Below, piece after piece: positions 25,532-36,932 of a DNA stretch of 57,349 nucleotides; within the stretch, counting starts at the first letter, position 1; every line of letters starts with the position of its first letter. The DNA is taken from assembly GCA_016124615.1 (NCBI GenBank), contig WGNF01000017.1:1-57349 (forward strand). Reading direction: 5' to 3'. The notes beneath the pieces were generated by a model, which saw only the letters and a program-made list of their open reading frames with translations, did no database searches and was not told the origin of the DNA. Origin of the DNA: Paracoccaceae bacterium. GTDB lineage: Bacteria > Pseudomonadota > Alphaproteobacteria > Rhodobacterales > Rhodobacteraceae. Both the position numbers and the translations under genes were made by a program.

Positions 25532-26830
25532 TTGCGCATCGGACATCACACCATCGGGGCGGTCGCGCTAGTGGCCGCCCTTTGGCTTTCCCCCGCCGCT
25601 TGGGCCGACGCGATCCCCGGCCTGACCCGGGCCATCGGCGCGACGCTGGTGGTGCATTCGACCGACGAGACCGAAACCTTCCTCGGCTCTGCCTTCCTCT
25701 GGGGCGAAGGCCGCATCGCGCTGACCTGCGCCCATGTCGTCTATGGCGAGGCCGAGGTCAGCGTGACCTTCGCCGACGGACACGAGGAGACCGCCCGCGT
25801 GCTGGCCCGCGACCCGGCGCGCGATGTGGCGGTGCTGGCGGTGCCGGGCGGCGAGGGTCACGGGCTGTCGCCCGCGCCGGGGGCCGCCGAACTGGGCCAG
25901 ACCGTCTATGCCGTCGGCGCGCCGCTGGGGGTGGAGTTCACGGTGACGCGCGGCATGGCCTCGGCCCGGCCGCGGCAGTTGAACCCCTCGGTGCCGATCC
26001 GGCTGGTGCAGCACGACGCCGCGGTGAACAACGGCAACTCCGGCGGCCCGCTGGTCGATCGCGAGGGGCGGGTGCTGGGCATGAACAGCCAGATCGTCGA
26101 CGGATCGCCCAACTTCATCGGGCTCAGCTTTGCGATTTCGGTCGCCGACCTGCAGCATATCGTGCCGCGCCTGCTGGCCGGCACGCTGCAGCCGGTGCCG
26201 GTGTTGGGCATGCGGGTGCGCCCGGTGGATGGCGAGATTGCGCTGGCGCTCGGTGTGCCGCGGCAGGGTGAACTGGTCGATGGCGTCACCCCCGGCGGCA
26301 TCGCCGCCCTCGCGGGCCTGATGCCCGGCGATATCATGACCGAGATCGACCGCAGCCCACTGGCCCGGCCGGGCGACATCGCCTTCCTGCTGGAGGCCGC
26401 GGCGCCGCACGGCAAGGCCGTGGCCGTGATCCTGCGCGGCCACCATCGGCAGAGCCTGACGCTCGACCTTGGCCCGCCGACCCGCCATCCACTGGCAGCG
26501 CCGCCCGCGCGCCCCGCCAGCTTTGCCGTCGCCGATCTGGGCCTTGTGCTTGACGATCAGGGCCAGATTACCGGATTGCCCGCCAACCACGTCGCCAAAC
26601 TTGCCCGGCTGAAAGAGGGCGAGGCGGTGCTGGCGGTGAACGGCGATCCCCTCGACGGTCCGGCCGCCGTTGCCGCCTTCCGGGCGATGACGGTGACGGC
26701 GCCGATCCTGCTGCTGGTAGAGGATGCGAACGGCATCACCCGGCACGTCATCCTCGACCCGTGGAACCCCGGCTTCGATCCGCTGATGGCGATGGGGGTG
26801 GGCGCCGGGCCGAACGTGGTCGGGTTCTGA
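25532..26830 (+). CDS. Trypsin-like serine protease with PDZ-like region (DegP/HtrA-related)
   Basis: This 432-residue periplasmic protease begins at a TTG at 25532, chosen for its AGGAGG eight bases upstream and because it gives a clean signal peptide (about 1-26, ending AWADA). The triad is visible: His68 in TCAHVV, Asp98 in RDVAVL, Ser170 in NNGNSGGP. A PDZ domain follows (about 225-310, with GVTPGGIAALAGLMPGDIM), and a second, weaker PDZ-like stretch is near 345-410 (LARLKEGEAVLAVNGDPLDG). It could take part in envelope protein quality control. It is convergent with hypE, four bases away. Confidence 0.85.
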   Translation: MRIGHHTIGAVALVAALWLSPAAWADAIPGLTRAIGATLVVHSTDETETFLGSAFLWGEGRIALTCAHVVYGEAEVSVTFADGHEETARVLARDPARDVAVLAVPGGEGHGLSPAPGAAELGQTVYAVGAPLGVEFTVTRGMASARPRQLNPSVPIRLVQHDAAVNNGNSGGPLVDREGRVLGMNSQIVDGSPNFIGLSFAISVADLQHIVPRLLAGTLQPVPVLGMRVRPVDGEIALALGVPRQGELVDGVTPGGIAALAGLMPGDIMTEIDRSPLARPGDIAFLLEAAAPHGKAVAVILRGHHRQSLTLDLGPPTRHPLAAPPARPASFAVADLGLVLDDQGQITGLPANHVAKLARLKEGEAVLAVNGDPLDGPAAVAAFRAMTVTAPILLLVEDANGITRHVILDPWNPGFDPLMAMGVGAGPNVVGF

Positions 26831-26834
26831 GCCC

Positions 26835-27860
26835 TCAGCAGATGCGCGGCAACTGCTCGCCCACCAGCATGTCAACGATGCGGCTGCCACCGAACAGCGT
26901 GCGCATTGTGACCATGCCGGGGTGCGCCGTCACCGCCCGCCCGACGATCACCGCCCCGCGCCCGGCCTCGGTGCCCTGCATCGCGGCCAGTGCCGCCGCC
27001 GCCTGATCCGGCGGCACAAAGGCGACCAGTGCGCCCTCGTTGGCAAGGTAAAGCGGGTCGAGGCCGAGGATCTCGCACATCCCCCGTACCTCGTCGTTCA
27101 GCGGCAGCACCGCCTCGTCGATCTCGATCCCGACGCCCGCCGTCTGCGCCATCTCGTTCAGCGCCGCCGCAAGGCCGCCCCGCGTCGCGTCGCGCGCCGC
27201 CCGCGTGCCCGGCGCCGCCGCCAGAACCGCCTCCATCAGATGGCCAAGGCTCTGGCAATCCGACAGCAGATCCGTCGAAAGCGCCATGTCGCCGCGAGCC
27301 GCCAGGATCGCCGCGCCATGATCGCCCAGCCGCCCGTTGACGATCGCCACATCGCCGGGCCGCACCAGCGCCGCCGCCAGTTCCCGCCCCGGCGGGATCA
27401 CCCCCACGCCGGCAGTGGTCACGAACACCTGGTCAGCCGAGCCGCGGCCGACCACCTTGGTGTCGCCGGTGACGATCCGCACCCCCGCCGCCGCCGCCTC
27501 GCGTGCCATGCTGGCCACGATCCGGCGCAACAGCGCCACCTCGCAGCCTTCCTCGATGATGAAGGCCGCCGATAGCCACAAGGGCCGCGCGCCCCCCACC
27601 GCCAGATCGTTCACAGTGCCGCAGACCGCGATCTTGCCGATATCGCCGCCGGGAAACTCCACCGGCGTCACCACGAAACTGTCGGTGGTGAAGGCCAGCC
27701 GCGCCCCCGCCTCCTGCAACGCCGCGTCCATCAGCCGGGCCTGATCCTCCATCCCCGGCGGCTGGAACACGTCGGTGAACACGCTCTCGATCAGATCGCG
27801 CATCGCCTTGCCGCCGCCGCCGTGGGCCAGCGTCACATGGGTATCGCGCAGCAGTTTCAT
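26835..27860 (-). CDS. hypE: Hydrogenase maturation protein HypE
   Basis: HypE dehydrates the carbamoylated C-terminal cysteine to a thiocyanate, the CN donor for the NiFe(CN)2CO centre. The 341 residues show AHGGGGKAMRDLI, TDSFVVTPVEFPGGDIGKIAV, GDTKVV, DATRGGLAAALNEMA and the essential C-terminal PRIC with Cys341. The protein is full length. It is the last gene of the hyp block, 76 bases after hypD; that gap holds a dispersed intergenic motif. Confidence 0.96.
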   Translation of the reverse strand: MKLLRDTHVTLAHGGGGKAMRDLIESVFTDVFQPPGMEDQARLMDAALQEAGARLAFTTDSFVVTPVEFPGGDIGKIAVCGTVNDLAVGGARPLWLSAAFIIEEGCEVALLRRIVASMAREAAAAGVRIVTGDTKVVGRGSADQVFVTTAGVGVIPPGRELAAALVRPGDVAIVNGRLGDHGAAILAARGDMALSTDLLSDCQSLGHLMEAVLAAAPGTRAARDATRGGLAAALNEMAQTAGVGIEIDEAVLPLNDEVRGMCEILGLDPLYLANEGALVAFVPPDQAAAALAAMQGTEAGRGAVIVGRAVTAHPGMVTMRTLFGGSRIVDMLVGEQLPRIC

Positions 27861-27889
27861 CGTGACCTCTTCCTGCCTCTTCCTGGCGG

Positions 27890-27905
27890 AAATACTCCGG
27901 GGGGT
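27890..27905. repeat. Dispersed intergenic motif, copy 2
   Basis: AAATACTCCGGGGGGT lies between hypD and hypE. It fits the consensus AAATAyyCyCsGGGG shared with 25485 and 33957. Confidence 0.45.
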
Positions 27906-27936
27906 GAGCCCGTGAGGGCGAGGGGGGCGGCGCTCC

Positions 27937-29073
27937 CTACTCCGCCGCCGCGCGGGCGCCGCCGTATTGCCAATAGGCGGCGCAGGCCCCTTCGGACGAG
28001 ACCATCAGCGCCCCCAGCGGCATCTCGGGCGTACAGCCGCGGCCGAACTGCGGGCAGGCGGTCGGCTTGATCCGGCCGGTCATCGCCGCGCCACAGGCGC
28101 AACCCTCGGGCTCGGCCACCTGCCGCGGCCCGGCGCCGTAGCCGATGCCGAACTTCTCCTCGGCGTCGAAGGCGCGGTACTTTTCGCGGATGCGCAACCC
28201 GCTCGCGTCGATCTCGCCCAGACCGCGCCATTCGAAGCTGGGTCGGCGTTCGTAAACGTCTTCGATGGCTGCCAGGCTGACCGGGTTGCCATGTTCCGGC
28301 ACGACGCGGGCATACTGGTTTTCCACCTCGGCGCGGCCCTCGGCGATCTGGCGCAGCACCATCAGCACCGATTGCAGCAGGTCCAGCGGCTCGAACCCCG
28401 CCACCGCGATCGGCTTGCCGTAATCGCGCGCGATGAAGTCATAGGGATGCGTGCCGATCACCATCGACACATGGCCGGGGCCGATGAAGCCATCTAGCAG
28501 CATGTCGGGATCGTCGAGCAGCGCCTTGATCGGCTCGGGCACCGTGATGTGGTTGCAGAACACGCTGAAGTTCGTCAGCCCCTCGCGCGCCGCCTGCTGA
28601 ATGGAAAGGGCCGTCGAAGGTGTGGTCGTCTCGAAGCCGAGCCCGAAGAACACCACCTCGCGGTCGGGGTTCCGCCGCGCCAGTTCGAGCGCGTCCAAGG
28701 GCGAATAGACCATGCGGATGTCGGCCCCCGCCGCCTTCGCCTGCAACAATGACCGTTTCGTGCCCGGCACCCGCATCGCGTCGCCAAAGGTGGTCAGGAT
28801 GACGCCGGGCCGTTCGGCGATCTCGACGCATTCGTCGACCCGGCTCATCGGCAGCACGCAGACCGGGCAGCCGGGGCCGTGGATGAATTCCACCCCCTCA
28901 TGCACCAGCTTGTCGAGGCCGTAGCGAAAGATCGCGTGGGTGTGACCGCCGCAAATTTCCATGATGTGCACGGGCTTTTCGCGCGTGGCACCGATGGCGT
29001 CGGCCGTGCGGGCAATGGCGGCCAGCACCGCCTTGGCGGCTTTCGGGTCGCGGAATTCGGTGGCGTATTTCAC
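27937..29073 (-). CDS. hypD: Hydrogenase maturation protein HypD
   Basis: HypD, a 4Fe-4S scaffold with HypC, assembles the Fe(CN)2CO unit. The 378-residue protein has the family landmarks MEICGGHTHAIFRYG (Cys at the Fe site), FIHGPGCPVCVLP, FFGLGFETTTPSTA, CNHITVPEP and a C-terminal cysteine set CACGAAM, CPQFGRGCTPE. Its ATG overlaps the hypC stop (ATGA). The C-terminus ends in a short Ala-rich tail. Confidence 0.96.
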   Translation of the reverse strand: MKYATEFRDPKAAKAVLAAIARTADAIGATREKPVHIMEICGGHTHAIFRYGLDKLVHEGVEFIHGPGCPVCVLPMSRVDECVEIAERPGVILTTFGDAMRVPGTKRSLLQAKAAGADIRMVYSPLDALELARRNPDREVVFFGLGFETTTPSTALSIQQAAREGLTNFSVFCNHITVPEPIKALLDDPDMLLDGFIGPGHVSMVIGTHPYDFIARDYGKPIAVAGFEPLDLLQSVLMVLRQIAEGRAEVENQYARVVPEHGNPVSLAAIEDVYERRPSFEWRGLGEIDASGLRIREKYRAFDAEEKFGIGYGAGPRQVAEPEGCACGAAMTGRIKPTACPQFGRGCTPEMPLGALMVSSEGACAAYWQYGGARAAAE

Positions 29074-29360
29074 GGATTGGCCTCCAATGCGCGTTGCCCC
29101 TCGGCCATCGCCTCCAGCGCCTCCTGAGCCTCGCCCAGATCGCGCAGCGCCTCCAGCGTCTTTTCGGCCTCATCGGCGTCGATCCGGCTCATCGCGAAGC
29201 CGACATGGATCAGCGCCCATTCGCCGATCAGCCCCTCAAGCGGGCCGTCGGCGATGCAGGCCACGTTCACTTCGCGCCGCACGCCTGAAACCTCGGCCAT
29301 CGCCATCAGCCGCGTTGCATCCGTGATCGCGATGATCCGGCCGGGAATCCCCAGGCACAT
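29070..29360 (-). CDS. hypC: Hydrogenase assembly chaperone HypC
   Basis: This 96-residue chaperone has the obligatory N-terminal MCLGIPG (Cys2 binds Fe and HypD), then VNVACIADG and GEWALIHVGFAMSRID. It is slightly longer than usual because of a charged helical tail. GGAGAG precedes the ATG. It overlaps hypD by four bases and follows hypB after 13 bases. Confidence 0.95.
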   Translation of the reverse strand: MCLGIPGRIIAITDATRLMAMAEVSGVRREVNVACIADGPLEGLIGEWALIHVGFAMSRIDADEAEKTLEALRDLGEAQEALEAMAEGQRALEANP

Positions 29361-29373
29361 GTCAGCTCTCCTC

Positions 29374-30210
29374 TCAGCCGGCCTTGGCCAGCGTTTTGGC
29401 GGCGTGCTGGGCTTTCAGCCATCTGATCCAGCCCTCCATCCCCTCGCCGGTCCGGGCCGAGACCCGCAGGATCTGGATCAGCGGATTGACCCGGCGCAGG
29501 TTCGCCTCGTAGGCGTCCAGATCGGCATCGGTATGGGGCGCCAGGTCGACCTTGTTCATGATGGCGAGCTTCGCGGCGGTGAACATGTCGGGGTATTTCA
29601 GCGGCTTGTCCTCGCCCTCGGTGACCGAGAGGATCGCCACCTTGGCATCCTCGCCCAGATCGAAGGCGGCGGGGCAAACAAGGTTGCCGACGTTCTCGAT
29701 GAAAAGGAAGCTGCCGGGCTTCAGGGCCAGATGGTCCATCGCATGGCCGACCATGTGGCCATCGAGGTGGCAGCCCTTGCCGGTGTTGATCTGGATCGCA
29801 GGGGCCCCTGTGGCGCGAATGCGGTCGGCGTCGTTTTCGGTCTGCTGATCGCCCTCGATCACCGCCAGCGGGGTGGTGCCCAGCATCTCGATCGTCTTGC
29901 AAAGCAGCGTCGTCTTGCCCGATCCGGGCGACGACACGAGGTTGATCGCATAGATGCCAAGCGCGCGCAGCACCCGGCGGTTGCCGGTGGCGTGGGCATC
30001 ATTCTTGGCAAGGATGTCGGTCTCCACCTCGATCAGCCGCGACTGGCTCATGCCGCCGACGCTGACGCCCGCCGGGCCGCTGCCGAAATGCAGGTGATCG
30101 TGGCTGTGGTCATGGTCATGCGAATGACCGTGGTGGTGATGCCCCTCGGGGTGGTGATGATCCGCCCCCGCCAGCCGCGCATCGCCGCATCCGCATACCG
30201 TGCACATCAC
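29374..30210 (-). CDS. hypB: Hydrogenase nickel incorporation protein HypB
   Basis: HypB is the GTPase for nickel insertion into the hydrogenase large subunit. The 278-residue protein has an N-terminal CGCGDA metal site, a long histidine-rich stretch (about residues 18-44, alternating [11 protein letters not shown]) for nickel storage, the P-loop [35 protein letters not shown] and the base motif NKVDLA. Its ATG overlaps the hypA stop (ATGA). The His-rich type indicates nickel buffering as well as delivery. Confidence 0.96.
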   Translation of the reverse strand: MMCTVCGCGDARLAGADHHHPEGHHHHGHSHDHDHSHDHLHFGSGPAGVSVGGMSQSRLIEVETDILAKNDAHATGNRRVLRALGIYAINLVSSPGSGKTTLLCKTIEMLGTTPLAVIEGDQQTENDADRIRATGAPAIQINTGKGCHLDGHMVGHAMDHLALKPGSFLFIENVGNLVCPAAFDLGEDAKVAILSVTEGEDKPLKYPDMFTAAKLAIMNKVDLAPHTDADLDAYEANLRRVNPLIQILRVSARTGEGMEGWIRWLKAQHAAKTLAKAG

Positions 30211-30548
30211 ACCACCTCCATATCCTTGATCCGCATCTCGTCCCCCGCCACCGGCACCAGCCGCCCGCCACCGCAGATCGGGCAGGGATCAAGCCGGTCG
30301 TCGATCTGCACCTCACGCATGCAGTCGTAGCACATCGCCAGCCCCGGCAGGTCGATCATCTCCAGCTTCGCCCCCTCGGCTGGGCTGCCCCGCATCACCA
30401 CGTCAAAGCAGAAGGCCAGCGCCGGTTTCTCGACCCCGGCAAAGCGGCCGATCTCCAGTCGAAGCACGCGGACGGCGGTAAAGCCGTGGCTGCGCGCCTG
30501 ATCCAGAACGATCTGCCGGATTCCCTCTGCCAGAGACATTTCATGCAT
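30207..30548 (-). CDS. hypA: Hydrogenase maturation nickel metallochaperone HypA
   Basis: This 113-residue nickel chaperone has the nickel site MHEMSL (His2, Glu3) and a zinc site Cys73, Cys76, Cys89, Cys92 (CYDC, CPIC). The ATG at 30548 overlaps the 3' end of hupK by eight bases, so the two are translationally linked. A near-perfect FNR-like sequence lies 18 bases upstream of the start. Confidence 0.95.
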   Translation of the reverse strand: MHEMSLAEGIRQIVLDQARSHGFTAVRVLRLEIGRFAGVEKPALAFCFDVVMRGSPAEGAKLEMIDLPGLAMCYDCMREVQIDDRLDPCPICGGGRLVPVAGDEMRIKDMEVV

Positions 30549-31455
30549 CTGGCGTCCCGCTTTCCATGACCTGAGTCAAAGTGACCGGCACACAGGGATC
30601 AAGAATGTCGAGAAGTAGGGGGGCAAGATCGACTTTCGCCGCCGGAAGGCTGGCAAAGCTTGCCTGTAACATGCCGCCGGGGGTCAGCAGATGGTCGGTG
30701 GGCGTGACGCGGGCGAAGGCCGCGACCCGGCCATCCTCGGCGCGGGCGCGCACGGCATATTGGCCGCGGGCCGCCGGGGTCAGGGCGGTGCCATCGGACA
30801 ACCTGCGGGGGGCGGGCAGGGTGCCCGCAAGGCAGGCCCCGGCGTCGATCAGCCGGGCGGTGGCGCGCCAGAGCGGGCCGCGGCCCTGCGCCCCGGCGAT
30901 GCGGTCCAGCACCGGGTGGCCGGGATGCCGCAGCGCGGTAGAGTTTTCCTGCGGCGCAAGGTGCATCGCCGTGGCTGGGGTGCTGTCGGGCAACCTGGCC
31001 ACCGCCTCGCCCGGCGCGAAGGCGTCGCGGATCGCGCCCAGCAGCGGCGCGCAGCCCTCGCCCGCGGCCAGCCAGGCATCGAAGGCGGCGGGGCTGTCGG
31101 GAAACACCCCAGCGGGGCCGAAGAAGGCGATGGCCGCCGTATCCGGCGCGGGAAACGGCCGGGGCGGCAGGCCCAGCAGGTTTGGCCAGCTCAGGAACAG
31201 CTTGATCATGTGATCGCGCAGCACCTCGGTGTGCAGCGCTTCGGCATCCTCGGGCAGCGGCAGGCCAAGCGCCAGATGCGCGGCCGCCGATTGCGCCGCG
31301 CGGCAAAGGTTGAAGAGCCGTGGCATCAGCACCGCCGCCTCGGCCACCGGGCGGCCGATCAGCAGTTTTTCGACCGGCAACGGCGTTCCAGCGGCAATGG
31401 TGGTGGAGAGCTTCCCGCCCGCCGTATCCAGCAAAATGGTCACGCTCGTGTCCAT
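30541..31455 (-). CDS. hupK: HupK-like hydrogenase expression/formation protein
   Basis: This 304-residue protein looks like a degenerate relative of the NiFe-hydrogenase large subunit, as HupK is. [18 protein letters not shown] corresponds to the N-terminal metal region with one Cys left, and LDPCVPVTL near the C-terminus keeps only the first Cys (Cys288) of the usual DPCxxC. HupK is needed for oxygen-tolerant uptake-hydrogenase assembly, probably as a scaffold for the Fe(CN)2CO group. The ATG at 31455 has GGAGG. It directly precedes hypA. It is unusual to find hupK without hupSL-hupCDFGHIJ beside it. Confidence 0.82.
   Translation of the reverse strand: MDTSVTILLDTAGGKLSTTIAAGTPLPVEKLLIGRPVAEAAVLMPRLFNLCRAAQSAAAHLALGLPLPEDAEALHTEVLRDHMIKLFLSWPNLLGLPPRPFPAPDTAAIAFFGPAGVFPDSPAAFDAWLAAGEGCAPLLGAIRDAFAPGEAVARLPDSTPATAMHLAPQENSTALRHPGHPVLDRIAGAQGRGPLWRATARLIDAGACLAGTLPAPRRLSDGTALTPAARGQYAVRARAEDGRVAAFARVTPTDHLLTPGGMLQASFASLPAAKVDLAPLLLDILDPCVPVTLTQVMESGTPDA
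30566..30579. promoter_or_regulatory. FNR-like site in the hupK 3' end, before hypA
   Basis: ATGAC-CTGA-GTCAA matches the FNR pattern TTGAC-N4-GTCAA at nine of ten positions, compared with the perfect box before ccoG. It lies inside the hupK coding end, 18 bases upstream of hypA. An FNR-driven start would then fall inside hypA, which argues against it driving hypA itself. Confidence 0.3.
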
Positions 31456-31658
31456 CGCTCAGCCTCCGATAGTGTCAGATCCGGCGCCGTTTCCGGTCGC
31501 GCCCGCAGCGGCGCGGATCGCAACAGGCAGCCCAGCCGCACGGACAGGGCGTGGCGAATTGCAGGGCAGCGGGCCAGACATGCGCCCACTCTAGCCCCGT
31601 TGCGCGGCGGCGACCAGTCGCGCGCCATCTCCGCCGGAGGCCAGCGATGTCGCATGCC

Positions 31659-33917
31659 TCATGGGTCCGTCAGCCGGGCCGCGGCGACCAGCGCCTGCCC
31701 CAGCGCAAGCCCGCCGTCGTTTGCGGGCACACGGTGGTGAACCAGCACGCGCAGCCCCGCCAGTTCCGTCAGGCACAGCGCCAGCAACGTGGCGTTCTGG
31801 AAACAGCCGCCCGACAGCGCCACCGCGCCCGCCCGCCCCGCCTGCACCAGCGCCCGCGCCGGAGCGCAGACGGCACGGGCCAGCCCGGCGTGGAAGGCCG
31901 CCGCGATTTCGGCCGGGGGCCGGTGCGCCGCGAGGTCCGCCACCAGCGCCCGGAACATCGGTGAGGGGTCGATCACGGCGCCATCGAAGGCGAACGGATA
32001 GGGCGCCGCCACCACGCCCACAGCCATCGCCTCCAGCGCCATCGCCGCCTCGCCTTCAAAGCTTTGCGCCTCGGCGACCAGCCCCAGCGCCGCCGCCACT
32101 GCATCGAAAAGCCGCCCGGCCGAGGACGAAAGCGGCGCATTCACCCCCGCCCGAATCGCCTGCCGCAGCAGCCCGAGCGGATGCCCGGCCAACAACCGGT
32201 CGGCCTCTACCTCCAGCCCCGCCGCGTCGAGCCGGGCCAGCAGGTTGCGCCACGGGGCGCGGTTCGCGGCGTCGCCGCCCGGCAGCGGTGCGGGCGCCAG
32301 ATGTGCCACCCGCTCGGCCGTGCGATAGTCGCCCAGCAGCACCTCGCCGCCCCAGATCGTGCCGTCCGCGCCCAGCCCGAGACCGTCGAGCACGATGCCC
32401 GCCACCGCCCGTGCGTCGCGCGCCCACCCGGCATCGGCCATCGCGGCGGCCAGATGCGCGTGGTGGTGCTGCACCTCGATCAGCGGCAGCCCTTCTGCCG
32501 CCGCCCGCGCCGCGGCATGGGCCGAAGCGCGATAGCCTGGGTGCAGATCGCAGGCCAGCGCCGTGGGCCGGTGGTCGAACAGGGCGGCATAATCCGCCTC
32601 GGCTTTGCCGAACTCGGCCCAGCTCAGCGGCTCGTCAAGATCGCCCAGATGATGCGACAGGAGCGCCTGACCGGCCTTGATCAGGCAGATCGCCCCCTTC
32701 ATCTGGCCGCCCACCGCCAGCACCCGTGGCGCGTCGGCAAAGCCCGGTGGCAGCGCCAGCGTTTCCGGCACCCGGCCGCGGGCGCGGCGCAGGATCATCA
32801 GGCCCGAGGGCAGCACCCGTTCCACCCCGTCATCCAGCCGCCGCACGATGTCACGGTCGTGCATCAGGAAGGCGTCGGCGAAGGCCGACAGCTTTGCGCG
32901 GGCCTCGGCATTGCCGGTCACCTGCGGCTCGCCCGACAGGTTGCCCGAGGTCATCACCAGCGGGCCGCCGAACGCGTCGAGCAGCAGGTGATGCAGCGGT
33001 GTATAGGGCAGCATCCAGCCCAGCACCGGCTGGCCCGGCGCCACCGCCTCGGGCAGCGCCGCGCCGTGGCGCGCCAGCAGCAGGATCGGCGCCGCCGGGT
33101 CGGCCAGCCGCGCCGCCTCGGCCGCCGACACCTGCGCATGGGCGCGGATCATCGCCAGCGTTCCCATCAGCGCGAAGGGTTTCGCCGGGCGCCGCTTGCG
33201 CTGCCGAAGCCGCGCCACCGCCGCGCCGTTCAGCGCGTCGCAAGCCAGATGGAACCCGCCCAGCCCCTTCACCGCCAGAATATCCCCCGCCCGCAGCCGC
33301 GCCGCGGCCTGCGCCACCGCCTCGCCCGGTTGCTCGACCCCGCCCACCTCCAGCCACAACCGGGGCCCGCAGGCCGGGCAGGCCACCGGCTGGGCGTGGA
33401 AACGGCGGTCGGCGGGGTCGCTGTATTCCGCCCGGCACGCGGGGCACATCGGGAAGGCCGCCATCGCCGTGCGCGCCCGGTCATAAGGCAGGCCGGTGAT
33501 GATGGTGAAACGCGGCCCGCAATGGGTGCAGTTGGTGAAAGCATAGCCAAAGCGCCGCGCAGCCGGGTCGCGGATCTCGGCGGCACAGGCCGGGCAGGTG
33601 GCTGCATCCGGCGTGATCCGCGTTTCCGCGCCCGTCCCGCGCGAGGCTGAAATCACGAACCCCACCGGCGCCAGATCGAACAGGTGCGGCGCACTTTCCA
33701 CCGCCTCAACCCGCGCCAGCGGCGGCGGTTCCAGCCGCAGCGCCGCCTCGAACCCATCGAGCGCGTCCCCGCAGGCGAGGATCAGCACGCCCTCCGGATC
33801 GTTCAGCACTTCGCCCGCGATGCCCATCCGCTGCGCCAGTTGCCACACGAAGGGCCGGAACCCGACCCCCTGCACCTGCCCCCGCACCCGGATGCGCCGC
33901 CCTTCAACTATCGCCAC
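31659..33917 (-). CDS. hypF: Carbamoyltransferase HypF
   Basis: HypF makes the carbamoyl group that becomes the CN ligand. From the GTG at 33917 (AGGGAAAGAG upstream) it has 752 residues: an acylphosphatase domain (RIRVRGQVQGVGFRPFVW), two C4-type zinc fingers (CPAC, CTHC, CPAC, CPAC), a YrdC-like ATP domain (AVKGLGGFHLACDA, KPFALMG, VMTSGNLSGEP) and a Kae1-like domain (EVQHHHAHLAAAMAD, LSGGCFQNATLL). An upstream TTG at 33944 is less likely. It is separated by 203 bases from hupK in the same direction. Confidence 0.95.
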   Translation of the reverse strand: MAIVEGRRIRVRGQVQGVGFRPFVWQLAQRMGIAGEVLNDPEGVLILACGDALDGFEAALRLEPPPLARVEAVESAPHLFDLAPVGFVISASRGTGAETRITPDAATCPACAAEIRDPAARRFGYAFTNCTHCGPRFTIITGLPYDRARTAMAAFPMCPACRAEYSDPADRRFHAQPVACPACGPRLWLEVGGVEQPGEAVAQAAARLRAGDILAVKGLGGFHLACDALNGAAVARLRQRKRRPAKPFALMGTLAMIRAHAQVSAAEAARLADPAAPILLLARHGAALPEAVAPGQPVLGWMLPYTPLHHLLLDAFGGPLVMTSGNLSGEPQVTGNAEARAKLSAFADAFLMHDRDIVRRLDDGVERVLPSGLMILRRARGRVPETLALPPGFADAPRVLAVGGQMKGAICLIKAGQALLSHHLGDLDEPLSWAEFGKAEADYAALFDHRPTALACDLHPGYRASAHAAARAAAEGLPLIEVQHHHAHLAAAMADAGWARDARAVAGIVLDGLGLGADGTIWGGEVLLGDYRTAERVAHLAPAPLPGGDAANRAPWRNLLARLDAAGLEVEADRLLAGHPLGLLRQAIRAGVNAPLSSSAGRLFDAVAAALGLVAEAQSFEGEAAMALEAMAVGVVAAPYPFAFDGAVIDPSPMFRALVADLAAHRPPAEIAAAFHAGLARAVCAPARALVQAGRAGAVALSGGCFQNATLLALCLTELAGLRVLVHHRVPANDGGLALGQALVAAARLTDP

Positions 33918-33956
33918 GCCGTCTCTTTCCCTTCGGCCCTGCAATCACACTGGCAC

Positions 33957-33972
33957 AAATATCCTCGGGGGT
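33957..33972. repeat. Dispersed intergenic motif, copy 3
   Basis: AAATATCCTCGGGGGT lies between cueR and hypF, next to a hairpin. It fits the consensus AAATAyyCyCsGGGG shared with 25485 and 27890. Confidence 0.45.
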
Positions 33973-33993
33973 CCGGGGGTGGAAAACCCCCGG
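33973..33993 (-). terminator. Hairpin after cueR
   Basis: CCGGGGG/CCCCCGG, a 7-bp perfect stem with a 7-base loop, lies 22 bases past the cueR stop. It probably ends the copA-cueR transcript before hypF. No long T-run follows, so it may be a weak terminator. Confidence 0.5.
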
Positions 33994-34014
33994 CGCCTGC
34001 CGCTGGCAGTCCGC

Positions 34015-34403
34015 TCAACACGCCTCGCCCGCAAGGTCGGCCAGAATCGGGCAATCCGGCCGATGATCGCCCGCGCAATGCGCCACCAGCGTGGCCAGCG
34101 TGCCGCGCATCCCCTGCAACTCGGCGATCTTGGCGTCGATGGCGTCCAGATGTGCTTGTGCCACCGCCTTCACATCGGCACTGGCGCGGCTGCGATCCTC
34201 GTAAAGCGCCATCAAGGTGCGGCACTCGTCGATGGAAAACCCCAGCGAGCGGGCGCGGCCGAGAAAGGCCAGCTTGTGCAGGTCGGCGTCAGCAAAGGCG
34301 CGGTAGCCGTTGGCCTGCCGCCGGGGGCGGATCAGGCCAATTTCCTCATAATAACGGATGGTCTTGGGCGGCAGGCCCGCGCGGGTGGCGACTTCGGCGA
34401 TGT

Positions 34404-34407
<4 letters not shown>
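34015..34407 (-). CDS. cueR: Copper-responsive MerR-family regulator CueR
   Basis: This 130-residue regulator has the MerR DNA-binding N-terminus (KTIRYYEEIGLIRP, GYRAFADADLHKLAFLGRA) and a dimerisation helix. Its metal-binding loop is Cys111-x7-Cys119 (CAGDHRPDC), the two-cysteine arrangement of the Cu(I)/Ag(I)/Au(I) sensor CueR. Its ATG overlaps the copA stop (ATGA), so it is autoregulated from the copA promoter. Confidence 0.92.
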
Positions 34408-36848
<2,441 letters not shown>

Positions 36849-36877
36849 CGCGGGGCCTTCCATGCGGACATGAAGCC

Positions 36878-36908
36878 CACATAGGGGTTCCCGTCACTGG
36901 AAGGTCAA
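36878..36908 (-). promoter_or_regulatory. CueR-type promoter of copA (19-bp spacer)
   Basis: On the minus strand, TTGACC (36903-36908) and TATGTG (36878-36883) are separated by 19 bases, the over-long spacer typical of MerR-family promoters. The spacer contains CTTCC...GGGAA, an inverted repeat matching CueR operators. Transcription should begin near 36871, ahead of the copA ATG at 36848. Confidence 0.85.
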
Positions 36909-36932
36909 CCCCCGTGCGCGGATGTCGCAGAG

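Noticed and set aside
27907..27918. Short GCCC/GGGC hairpin between hypD and hypE
   Set aside because: The stem is only four bases with no T-run, so it is not a credible terminator.
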